Assembly: GCA_003254885.1 (NCBI GenBank)
Contig: QANT01001807.1
Coordinates: 1-64,000, forward strand
Direction: 5' to 3'
Source: Purshia tridentata
Lineage: Eukaryota; Streptophyta; Magnoliopsida; Rosales; Rosaceae
Length of the DNA: 64,000 nt
Shown here: piece after piece, positions 24,751 through 35,999 of the stretch
Numbering within the stretch: the first letter of the stretch is position 1
How the letters are laid out: every line of letters starts with the position of its first letter
Program-made: the position numbers and the translations under genes
The notes under the pieces: model-generated
The model's input: the letters and a program-made list of their open reading frames with translations, nothing else
What the model was told of the DNA's origin: nothing
Database searches by the model: none

Positions 24751-27700
24751 ATGGAGTCGCTACCTGCGATTCTCACACCAACCGCTGTGAAATTCTCTTA
24801 CCCAAAGCTCACTTCAATGGCTGCCTCTGCAGCTACCGTTCCTTCCTTCTCATTCAAGTACATGGCCTCTGGGCATCGAACAACAGCTACTTCAAAGCAC
24901 TATGGAAAACCCACTAAAACCCTCTCTTCCACACTAGCTACAACAAACCCAATTTCTAGTATAACAATTACAAGCACTGCCACTTCAGTGCCTCCCAAGA
25001 AGGTCTTTTTGCAATACTCATCTGTCATTTCACCGAAAACTTTTGATATATATTTTCCAAGCAACCCAAATGGAGCTTAAGTGAGAGAGTTAGTTGACTT
25101 TTTGGGTTTGTTGTGTATGTGCAGGTTTTGGTTCCAATTGGGTTTGGGACAGAAGAAATGGAGGCTGTCATTGTAGTTGGTGTTCTGCGCCGAGCTGGTG
25201 CGGATGTCACTGTGGCCTCGGTAGAACCACAACTCCAAATTCAAGCTTCTAGTGGTACCAAATTGGTTGCTGACACATCCATTTCCTCCTGTTCCGATCA
25301 AATTTTTGATCTTGTGGCTTTGCCGGTTAGTTGTTTTGAACCAGATTTTGTTGAATTTCATAAAGGTCATGATGGTAGATGCTCGCAACATTATGATTGT
25401 TTGAATGTATGGCGGGTGATGACAACATTGGTAGTGGTGGTGACGATACTGTGCATGATGAAAGTAATAATTCAATCATAGTTCTTGAAATTTAAATGAG
25501 AGCTAAAGAAATTTTAACAAGAGAAACATAAGGTGTAGCTACAGTTGGAAGCAAAATTTTTACTTTTATCAACTAATAGATTAATATGTAAGGAATTTTG
25601 GAAATAGTTTGTATTTTTGTTTGACCACTCATAACATGCATTGGTTGTTGGTATGTGTATGACCTTAAGGGAGGAATGCCGGGCTCGGTAAGGTTAAGAG
25701 ACTGTGAAACTCTCCAGAAAATTACACGTAGACAGGCCGAGGAAAGGAGGTTATATGGCGCTATATGTGCTGCTCCAGCAGTAACACTTCTACCATGGGG
25801 TCTTCTAAGGAGAAAACAGGTGTTAACTTGGATATTAAATTTTGATAATTTTGCGCATTTCATGTTAATTTCTGGCTAATGGTTGTCTAATTTTCATGCT
25901 AGACAACTTGCCACCCTGCATTCATGGACAAGCTACCAACTTTCTGGGCAGTGAAATCAAACATTCAAGTTTCAGGAGGACTCACAACTAGCCGTGGCCC
26001 TGGAACTTCTTTTGGGTTTGCCCTATGCCTAGTAGAACAGCTATTTGGGGAATCTGTCGCCATGGAAGTTGGAGAATTGCTGGTGAGTGGTGAGCCTACT
26101 ACTGTAATGTTCATTTTATTATCATGCTTTAGCTTGATTCTTGATATAGATGTAGATAAAGATCCTGTCTCAGTTTTTTGTTCATTATATATAAACTCTT
26201 ATATTACGTATCCAGTATTTGGTCCTTTTCATTTTTATTTTTCTAGTAGCTTTGAGCTAATACTCCACTTCTCTTGTATTAGTTGGTGTCTCCTACTGAT
26301 GATAAATCTAGAAAGGAGGAGTTCAACAAAGTTGCATGGTCTTTTGATCATATCCCTCGTGTAAGTTTCTTTTGTTTCTGCTTCATTACTGAATTTTTTG
26401 TCACTGCAATCTATAGACATGCAGTTTGGTTCTTTATTAACCATTACCCTAATAGAATAAGAAATTATCATTCTTCGGTAACCTATCGTCAAAAGAAAGC
26501 CAAAAATTAAAAAATAATATTTAAAAAAAACCCCTTTACGAGGAACACATTTGAACTCCAAATTTCTTAGTCCTCTACAGAAATTTTGAAATGCTCTTAA
26601 GAAAAGATATTGTTTTTTTACTCTTAACCTTGTGCACCTTTCTGCTTGCTCTTTTTCATGCCTGTCCAGATTTAAATGTTACATAGTTAATCTTCTGTGG
26701 GTCCTGCCTTCTGCCAATGTGGATCATTCTTTATTTCTCTGTTTTTCCTTCTTTTTTGGCCAAAAGAAGTTATCAATATTCCAGTGTCATGTAGGTTCTC
26801 ATTCCAGTTGCAAATGGTTCTGAAGAGATTGAAGTAGTAACTATTGCAGATATTCTGCGACGAGCAAAGGTGGACGTAATAGTTGCTTCAGTTGAAAAAT
26901 CTGTGCAGATTTTGGCATCTCAAGGCACCAAGATCATTGCTGACAAGTTAATTGGTGTTGCTGCTGAGTCAACATTTGATTTAATCATTCTTCCGGTGAG
27001 ACTAACCAAATACTTACCGATACAGTTATCTTTTCTTGTGTCCCTTAAACAAACTATCAATCAGGACCTACAGATTATGTTGCATGTTGTAAGATTTGAA
27101 CTCCGACTTTGGAGATTTTTGGTTCTGAGATAGATATCTTTTGTGGGGTGCTGAATCAAAATGAAATGCCAAAACTGGAGAAGTAATTTATATTCCTTAA
27201 TTGCGTTGGAAAGAGGTTTATCCTTATTCACTATTTTGTGGCCAACCCTTTATTTAATGGGCTACACTTAGTAAGTGTTGCTGCATCAGATACATATTCA
27301 TTTTCTTTTGGTAATCTTCTGACCCTGTTTGCAAGACCTTGGCATTAGGAATGGTGGTAGACTTTCTGTATTAACTTGTGTGTTTCACCCTCCCTCCTCT
27401 CCAAGTGCATTTTATTCTATAAGATTTTTGTATGGACATGTTGTTCTTGCTTGTAAAGGAGGAAAAATTTGTGCACAATACAAAAAATTATTTTCCTGTT
27501 ACACAGAATGGACCCCTTAACAGTTCTGGTTCACTGCAATATTTAAGGGAGGAAATGCTGGGGCTGAGCGGCTGAACAAATCTAGGATTCTAAAGAACCT
27601 CCTCAAAGAACAAGAACTAGCTGGAAGAATATATGGAGCAGTCTGTTCCTCACAAGCAATCCTACATAAACAGGGCTTACTGAAGGTGACTAGAAATTTC

Positions 27701-28013
27701 GTTCTTTCTTTTTTCTTTTTCCTTTTTTGGAGATAGGTGTGAAATACTCTTTCTTTTTTTGGCTTATATGATTACTTATGTATCCCTTTGCCGAATATAG
27801 GATAAGAAAGCCACTGCTCATCCTTCCATTGTAAGCAAGCTCACAAATGAAGTGGTAAATGGCGCCAAAGTTGTTATTGATGGTAAACTGATCACAAGCA
27901 GTGGACTTGCTACTGTCACGGACTTTGCATTGGTTATTGTGAGCAAACTATTTGGCCATGCGAGGGCAAGAAGTGTTGCAGAAGGCCTTGTTTATGAGTA
28001 CCAGAGGAGTTAG
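24751..28013 (+). CDS. DJ1C: Chloroplast DJ-1 homolog C with two DJ-1/PfpI domains
   Basis: Eight exons: 24751-25002, 25125-25325, 25670-25819, 25903-26082, 26283-26360, 26795-26995, 27548-27685 and 27801-28013. They give 1413 nt, or 470 residues, and all introns fall between codons. Residues 1 to about 80 are a Ser/Thr-rich transit peptide. Two DJ-1/PfpI domains follow. The first starts [17 protein letters not shown], with nucleophile-elbow Cys184 in YGAICAAPA. The second starts [17 protein letters not shown], with Cys387 in YGAVCSSQA. The GxEE glutamate expected next to the cysteine is kept in both. Length, transit peptide and position beside MCCB and ABF fit Arabidopsis DJ1C (At4g34020), which is required for chloroplast development. 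Its enzymatic activity is not settled. Alternative call: DJ1B, less likely from gene order. Confidence 0.93.
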
Positions 28014-28733
28014 GGTGATCTAGTGTAAAGTCCTTGCAGATGGAATGAATGCAAGTCTTCCTTCAGCCCTTAGACATGAAGAGTACAGTCTGCCCAACTC
28101 ACTTTAACATTAGCCAATGGAAAGAGAACCTTCATAATAAGTGGTTGGACAAATGGCTTTTATGGGAGTTTTGAGTTTTCCCATATTTGTCCATGCATTC
28201 CAAAGTTTGATTCCCTTTCTGAAAACAGACGGGTCATGGTCGAATCCTGTAAGGTTCTCTACAGTTACATGCCACTGCTGATTGGCCAATCCAGCTTCCG
28301 CAATCACAGTTAAAAACTTGGCATCTTTGATATCTGCTGATACAGCATTCGATATTATAGGGAACGCACTTGAAACGAAAAGGTGTATAAATTTTGTAGT
28401 ACCAGATTTTTGTTGGTTGTAACTTGTAAGTTTGGGTGTTTCAGGCTTTCAGGCTTTCAGCTACTCTGTGGGACATTTTGTTTGTCTTCATTACTTCATA
28501 AGATGGTTTGGTGGGGCTGTAAATGTTTAAAGTTGACTATATTGTCTTCTGTTATGAAAAGTTTAAGAGGAATTTTAAGGTTCAAAAACGTGTGCAAGTA
28601 TATAATTGCACAAATGTCTTTTGGTATGAAAAGTTGACTTTATTCTGGTTGTAGTGGTGCCATCCATGTCCAAAATAAAAAGTGAATTGTAGAATTTGAC
28701 CAAAACTAAAAACAGTGCAGAAACAAAAATTAA

Positions 28734-28806
28734 TTCCGTTGCCGGGACTTGAACCCGGGTCTCTCGGGTGAGAGCCGAGTATCCTGACCAACTAGACTAC
28801 AACGGA
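28734..28806 (-). tRNA. tRNA-Glu (anticodon CTC)
   Basis: A 73-nt cloverleaf on the minus strand. The acceptor TCCGTTG pairs with CAACGGA, with discriminator A. The anticodon arm is CTCGG-CTCTCAC-CCGAG, giving CTC. The B box is GGTTCAAGTCC. A T5 run lies about 6-10 bases downstream on the minus strand. No intron. It lies about 720 bp after the DJ-1 stop codon on the opposite strand. Confidence 0.96.
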
Positions 28807-30762
28807 TTGTTGCTTCATTAATCTCTAGTTTCTATAAATTGTTTTTTATGTTTTTTTGATATGTCTTTCACCTACCGAATACCAAACAAAGTAATCTTAT
28901 CTTGTTCACTCGACACGATCAAATCACATCTTCTCACTCACCAATCACCATACCCAAAATAAATAATATTATCCGATGCAAGATATATTTAATAATATCA
29001 TCTTACTTCTTCTCATATCAAAACTTTTGCCTTTCAAGATTCAGAGACCAAATGTCTATTCCATTTGTTATGCATGTTTTCATGGCATCTTTCATCCTAA
29101 CAATAGATCCCATCTTTTTTTTTTTTTTTTAAATATGATCAATAGATTCCATCTTAATTACAACTAATGAGATTAAATATCATAAATACAAATTATATGT
29201 CAAATTTCAACCTATGCAATTTGTTAAATACTCTTATTTTCAGTTTACTTTTCTTTTTCTAGACTATTACACAAATGGATCAAAGTTGCAATGAACACTG
29301 CTCTTTGATCTCACTATTTTTCATGATGTGTATGACATTCTCACATTATGTCGTACCAGAGGTTGTTCTCCTTCAAAATCCAAAAAAAAAAAATAATAAT
29401 AAAGCAATAATGCTAATTTTACCATATTTTTATATCATGTTTGTTATACCATCTTACATGTTATTATTGTACTAGCAGGGTATTTCTTTATTTTTAGGGT
29501 TTTTATTTTTATTTTTTTAGTGTCTAATGTATGAATACTATGTAGATTGCCACATAAGATGGTATAAAATTATGATATAAAAATATGGTAAGTATAGCAT
29601 TATTGATAATAAAGAACAGTTTGGAGGTATTTTGGAAATATTGTTGAGTGGGTTGAGTAAAAGAAATTTTTTTTCTCTCTTTCAATGTTATGGTGTTGGT
29701 AAAAAAAAATCAATTATTCAGTCAGAAAATAAAACTTTGAGCTTGGGGTAAAAACTATTGGACAACAACCATGACCTTAGTTTGAGGTTCCAAAACATGA
29801 ATAATTTATAAGAGTTTATACAATGGGAAAAATAAAAAAGGATTATTCTACAATACCAACTTATATATTTACATTTGTTGCCTTGTTGGTCAAGGATACC
29901 AACCGGTATTGAATATTGGACTTTTATTCTACTCACATTTGTCTCTCTGTACACTGTTATGAATTTATTTACTTTTTCAGACATACAAACTTTCGAATTT
30001 AATACACTAAAATGAGTCAAATGACCAATAGCTTAGTCGAAAATCGAAATCATATACTTTCTTGGGCCGCCTAAAGTAAAAAACTAGTTGCCTCATATTT
30101 GTTTTGGCCATGCATGACCAAAAAAAAAAAATATATTATTTGTCTTATTAGTAGAGGTACCTAATTATACTAATTATTTTTATTGTTTTTATATACCTAA
30201 CATTTCACTTTTATTGTTTTTGTATCCCTAACAACCCAAATTGGAAAAAAAGGTATGAGCACCAGAATGCATCATGGCCCAAAATGATGCTGGGTTATCT
30301 TCTACCTTCCAAAATAAGTAGAGCTGGGAAAATAAGAAAAGAATAGTGTTTAAATACCAAACCCAAGAGAACAAAATCTGAAGACCAGAGCTAATTTGTT
30401 AAATGAATGCAGTCCGGAGATGTCATGAACATAAAATTTATGAACAACAGAAACGTATTAATTATTCAGCTGGATAACACCAAAAACAGGTTACTTATCA
30501 CTTCCTTAAGTATCCTAGATTCCCCCTGCACTCAAATGAGAAGCAAACAGAAATCACACAAATACAAAAGTTTACAAGATGAGACACTAACCTTAGTTTT
30601 GTAATTTACAACTTAATACTCTGCTCCTATACAAACAGCTATCTACTTTTGGTAGTATAAGATTGGATTCAGATAACAGAGACAAACTCCAATCTTTGTA
30701 CCATACGACCTATGTTTGTAAACTCAAGCACTCATCTTAAATCCGCAGTCAAATTCACAAAG
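28807..30762. other. AT-rich intergenic region between tRNA-Glu and the ABF gene
   Basis: Besides the MITE at 29405-29605 I see no gene or clear repeat. Poly-A/T runs are frequent. The right end (about 30380-30762) is probably the 3' UTR of the bZIP gene. Confidence 0.5.
29405..29605. mobile_element. Mutator-like MITE, copy 2
   Basis: A 201-bp element flanked by the perfect 9-bp direct repeat ATAATAAAG (29396-29404 and 29606-29614). The terminal inverted repeats are CAATAATGCTAATTTTACCA at the left and, as the reverse complement of the right end, CAATAATGCTATACTTACCA, both running into TATTTTTATA. It matches the copy at 16335-16523 through the central TGCCACATAAGATGGTATAA block. It has no coding capacity. 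Confidence 0.9.
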
Positions 30763-33323
30763 TTACCAAGGACCTGTCAATGTCCTTCTCAAGCAGTGCC
30801 TTTTACCTCCCCATTTCCGGTTCATTGTCTCCAAAATCTGCCAAAACATTCAAGAAAAGGGATTCGATCAGCCTACTTTTTCATTTAAAATACATCAAGA
30901 TGCAAGTGACTCCCTAATTTACAAGAAACTCCTAAAGAAACACAATTGATTTCCTTCATTGGCTATTCTAAGGCATTTTAGAGAAATATTGACAATGATG
31001 TACCTGATCTTTCTGCATTTCCACAATTTCTGCCTGCAGCAACCAAAGTAAAGTTAAGGAGGGTTTGATACAAAAACCAGGCGAATAGCCAATAATTTTT
31101 ACTTAAATAAAGCATATACCTGTTTTCTCTGTAGTTCTTGGTTCATTTCTTTAAGTTTTGCAACTTCTGCCTCTAGTTCCAAGGTGTAGGCCTGCAAGAA
31201 GCCCAAAAGACAAGGTAAACATTACATATCAATTGTTGTTCTTAAACAAAAGTATGAATGAAGCGGAGCCATTAACTTACATAGCTGATTCTAGGACTTG
31301 GATTCAGAAAACATTTAATTTTAAAAAAATCTCAAAAATTGCCACAATGTAGCCATTTAGAAATTTTTTGTCAAAATTAAAGGAAAAGCTTGGTAGTGCA
31401 GAAGGATACTCTGCACATTTAGGTTGTCATAAGGAAATTGGCAAAACCTCTTCGCTGGATTTTCATCAAATATCAGCAGTGGTCCTATAAATTTTTAGTT
31501 ACATAGCTAGCACCCTAGCTGAGACAAAATGCAACAACCTGACCAAAACATAACTAAATGAGTATAAATATATGAACTTATCTGTTCTCTACCTTTTTCT
31601 TCCACATGATATGGCCTCCTTGGTACTTGTGCAACCAGAAGTTTTCCATCAGTTAAAAAATTTAAAGCAAGAATCAGAGCAGCATATTTTATAGACAAAC
31701 TTGCCTTGCTAGTAGTCATCTTGTTTCAAAGTGAAAACTACATAAGGTGTGCTCTTAAGTTCCTATTTATGCGCTAACTGTGCTCTTACTTGCTTGTTCA
31801 TCACATAGATTTTTATGACACAAGTAGCCGAGTTATATAAGATTAGGGTTTTTATGGGGATTCCAATTTCCAACTATGCAGCATAAGGATTTGTTGCATT
31901 AGAAGATTTAGGCAGAGAGTAAGTCCATCTTACTTGGTCGCAGGGAAGGGTAACAATTTTAAAGGTGTGTGCAGAAATCACAAAAGTATGCATTTGTAAG
32001 GTTTAGCTCAAATCTATATTGATGCACAAAGTGCCACCACCCTAGACATCAAAGTATAAGTCTAAAACTACAGTTATAGCATTAAACCTCTCAGTAAACA
32101 AAGTCAAATCCAAATTACAATGATAACACATTGGAATATTATTAACAGAGAAGTAATGTATGATAGCAGAACCAAAGTAGGAATGTCACCTGTTTACGAG
32201 CTCGAGACCTTGCAGCAGACTCTCTGTTTTTTATCATTCTTCTTTGCCTTCTCTCAACTACTTTCTCCAAAGCTCCATTGCACTTCCTTCCCCGGCTAAA
32301 CATGTAAGGGACTGGTGACAATGAAGATGTATCTGCACTGCTCTTAGCAATCACATCTGGTGAATTCTGATTTGTGGGAGATCCTGCTGCAACTGTAACA
32401 CCCCCAGCACCTAAACCAACCATTCCTGGAAACCCACCACCTTGAGCAAAAGTATTGTTCATAGACTGTTCCATAACCCCAGCCATCGGTCCCCTAGTTC
32501 TTGGGCTAGTTAGCTGAGCATTGTTTACTAAATGCATAGAAGGGGCAAAAGCCACAGTTGCAGGCTTGGGGAAGAGTGGCTGCTGTTGTGGGGGTAGCTG
32601 CTGCGTTTGTTGCTGAGAAGATCTCCCTCCACTAACATTGAGTCCTAAATTAGGAGACTGATTAGGAACTGAAATATTGTTATCTGCCACTCGATTACCC
32701 AAAAGACCATTGTTTCGGTTTGGCTGTTGAAACCCAGGAGCTAAACCCGTGTGGTTATTTGGACGGTATAATTCACCAAAGTATGCACTATTGTTAGGCC
32801 TTCCAACTTGTTGGATTTGTTGGACTTGTTGGACTTGTTGAGCATCTTCTCTCACCACCCCTGCTCTCACCAAAAACTCCTCCAAGGTCATCTCTCCCAG
32901 AGTTTGTTGTCTCTGTGTCAAATTTGATGATCCCTCAGCAACACTACCAAATTTAGCATCACTGTTTTCTCTAATCAAGTCTTTCCAAACCTCATCAACT
33001 GTTTTCTGACTAAGTGTTCGTGGCAAAGTTAATGAACCTTGTCTCTGCAAATTCCCCCCAGGGGCACTTCCTTCTCCTGCCCCAGAAGTAGATGTCATGC
33101 CTTGAGTCTCTTCAGCAGTCCATATATTTTTCAAAAGTTCATCCATGTTCATAGATCCAAAATCCTTTCCAAGTCCACCTAAGGTGTTCTGGAACTCCTC
33201 AAACGTCAGGGAGTATACAGAAGACTGCCGGGCCAATGGGAAATTTCCTGCTAGCTTCCCACCACTGCCTTCCCCGCCCGGTGGTGCATCACCAAAGTAC
33301 TTGAAGTTCATATTAGAACCCAT
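30763..33323 (-). CDS. ABRE-binding bZIP transcription factor (ABF/AREB, ABF3/ABF4 type)
   Basis: Four exons on the minus strand: 32190-33323, 31120-31191, 31004-31033 and 30763-30837. They total 1311 nt, or 436 residues. All diagnostic ABF blocks are present. C1 is RQSSVYSLTFEEFQ with DFGSMNMDELLKNIW, C2 is RQGSLTLPRTLSQKTVDEVW, C3 is TLGEMTLEEFLVRAGVV, and C4 is LRRTLTGPW at the very C-terminus; these carry SnRK2 RxxS/T sites. The basic region RRQRRMIKNRESAARSRARK ends at the exon 1 border, and the leucine zipper (AYTLELEAEVAKLKEMNQEL) is in exon 2. The middle is Gln-rich. It binds ABREs in the nucleus and mediates ABA and drought responses. N-terminus and gene order favour the ABF3/ABF4 clade; the split between them postdates this segment, so no single symbol is given. 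Confidence 0.95.
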
Positions 33324-34560
33324 CTTCTGGCAACTTGAAAAATTAGCAACGGCTAACTGGCAAAATTTCCAATATATCCATCCAATTGAAGTAGAACAAA
33401 TATATTAGCTATGTTCAGACAAAAAATCAAGAATATGATACACCATAAGCACCAAAACTGTTTCCATAATAAGCTTACATAACACCCCCCTCCCTTTCCG
33501 GTCTCTAAAACAGACAAATCAATGAAAGCAAACTTAACAGTGGCTTTATTCAATCCACCAACAGTAGCTTGACAGAACTGAAAGCATTAAAGTCAATATA
33601 TCACAATAAGATTCCATTGCCATGAATTTGCAGTTACGAATAAATAGAAATGTGAAAAATGATCAGAACCAAACAAATTGTCCTCTACACCTGTCCAATG
33701 GATTCAGATCAAAACTGTAATACTGATGACATAAACTTTTTCCATGCATATTCCTAGCTTCAGATCCACAAATTCACCAAAACAAACAAGTATTGGACCA
33801 ACTTACAGGAACTTCCAAAGTTAATTCTTCAGCTCCATTAGATTATATTAACCTTATATCTACACTCTCATTAAGATTATCCAAAACCAACCCATTTCTC
33901 CAAATTTTGTAATTACCATAGAAACCTCCCAAACCAATAAGAAAAAGTTTAAGACTTCCAAAATCAAATAAAATAAAAACCCTAACTATATTTTGCTTCA
34001 GAATTCATAAACAAATTAAGCTCAAACAACCATGTATCATGAATTCACAAATTTGTTTCCTTCAACAAAAACTATTAAAGGTTAAAAACCGAAAAAACAG
34101 GGAAACAAAGTTATTAAAATGCATTATCAGAAAAAGACAAAGATTAAAAAAGAAGATAATATAGCTGAAAATGAAAAATAAACTATAGGACAGAGATAGA
34201 AACATTGAAAGAGAAGGCCTTTATTACCTCAATTTTTATTTTTATTTTTTTGTGGAAAATTGGGAGTGACTTGCTCTTGAGAGAGAGAGAGTGTGTGTGT
34301 CTGTGTGTCTGTTTCGTCTGAGCTTTGGGCTTGTCTGCGATGCGTGGAGTCGACAAGTGTCTAGTGCCGCCTCGACACGGGTCGCTATTTAAGGGCGGCT
34401 CGGAGGGCTAAGATTTAGGAATTTTTCTGATTATTTTAAATTATTAAAGTGGTTGAGTAGCCATCGAGATCTCGCAACGTGGACCAATTGCGGGGCTAGA
34501 TCGTGATTTGACGCCTGGCCATTGGGGCTTTGAAACGTGGGATGATCTAGGCCGTCCGAT
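33324..34560 (-). promoter_or_regulatory. 5' leader with intron and promoter of the ABF gene
   Basis: On the minus strand an AG precedes the ATG (CCAGAAG|ATGG), and a donor-like GAG|GTAATA lies near 34225-34231, so most of 33340-34225 is probably a leader intron, a usual feature of ABF genes. A TATA-like TTAAATAG lies on the minus strand at about 34385-34392. Two ABRE cores, ACGTGG, are visible at 34477-34482 and 34535-34540 on the plus strand. They would fit feedback control by ABA-activated bZIPs, but the core is short and may occur by chance. Confidence 0.5.
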
Positions 34561-35078
34561 TCGAGGCTTTTCCGACAGGGTGATTGAAGATCTTTTGGTT
34601 GGTTTTATTGGTTAGGAATAGTTGTAAGGTGTGTTTGGAATGGATCATGCGCTATGGGGTTGATGGGTCTGATGATGATGATGATGGATGGATGGATGGG
34701 AGGAGAGGACGGTCTTTGTAGACTACCGTTGATAAGTCAAATCCCAAGCTCTTTTGTGGAAATGAAATATTTTTCAACTATAAATAAATAAATAAGGTTG
34801 TGTTTATTTAATATTGAATGAAATTTCCATTTGGTTGATGCATATATTTAATTTGTTTTAGGAGCACAATTTGACACTTTAATTTGTCCTAAGGTCAAAA
34901 AGTGGTAATAGTTTGATTAATCGGAGTTCATTAATCATGGTCATACATATGTTGAAGTTTGACGATTATATTTTTGTATGTTGGAAACACTAATTTAAAA
35001 TTTTGGAACTTACAAAGTTATTCTAAAACTTGAGCAGAGGTCTTGTCTTTCTGAATTTTAGTACGTTATGTCATTATT

Positions 35079-35672
35079 GGGGGTGGTATCAGATCAAATA
35101 CCGATTCGACAAGAGTATATTGATATACTAATCGATATCGGTCTAAAAGGCTTTGTAGTATCTGAATTTAATCCAACGAATATCGGTGTATCAACGATCG
35201 AAGGTACCGATCTATCAAGAGATGGAGAAATGCATAGAGGGAGATGAAGTCATAACTCACGAAGGCTGGGTTAGTTGAAGTTAGAGGTCTTGAGAAAGAG
35301 AGTGTTGAGAAAGAGAAGGTCTTTAGGGGTGGTGGTCTGAGAGAGATGCAGGGAGCGTTGAAAAAGAGAGGGTCTTAAGGGTGGTGGTCTGAGAGATATG
35401 CATAGAAGGATGAAAGAGATTTACAGAGAGTTGCAGATAGGGATAAGAGAGAGAGAGATGCAGATTGAGAGGGGATGGAGTGCACGTCAATCGGATTGAT
35501 CAAAAGCCCATACCAAACCTCTAGCCTTGACCTCAACTTCAATTATGATCTATCATAATGGAAATCCTACTGTCATTGAGCTTTCATTGAAAATCACAAA
35601 ATCCGATACAACGAAGTCAGTCGGTACGATCGGTATAGTTGATGTTCAATGCATAATTACCACCCCTATTCA
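35079..35672. mobile_element. hAT-like MITE, degraded
   Basis: The left end reads GGGGGTGGTATCAGATCAAA and the right end, as reverse complement, AGGGGTGGTAATTATGCATT. The GGGGTGGTA terminus with subterminal ATACCGAT repeats is common in plant hAT MITEs. A clean 8-bp target duplication could not be read, so the borders are approximate. Inside, at about 35285-35405, a ~65-bp unit with GGTGGTGGTCTGAGAGA is duplicated in tandem. No coding capacity. Confidence 0.45.
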
Positions 35673-35999
35673 TCATGTTATTATTAAAGTGGTTATTCTA
35701 AAATTTTAAGCATTATTTCACTTAATCAATTTAAAAATTAAAGTGGTTATTGTAGATGTATTTGAAAGTGCTTATTTAGTAAATATCTTGCAATTCTAAT
35801 ACTTTTATAACTCTAAATAACTCTTAAGTTTTTTGTCAACTGCAAATAAAAACGCTTTAAATTATTTGAAAATGTTTTAAGACTTCCAATTTTCAAAAAC
35901 ATGCAAGAATAGGTATGTCTTGAGTTCCCTCAAAGTAACTCAACTTTCTGGTCTTATATTCCTTTTCTATTCTTTTGTGGTGTCCAAAGATAGGTAAAG

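Noticed and set aside
28110-28307. 65-codon minus-strand open frame just after the DJ-1 stop codon
   Set aside because: Balanced composition, but it has no domain I recognise, overlaps the likely DJ1C 3' UTR in antisense, and shows no promoter or splice context. Treated as chance.
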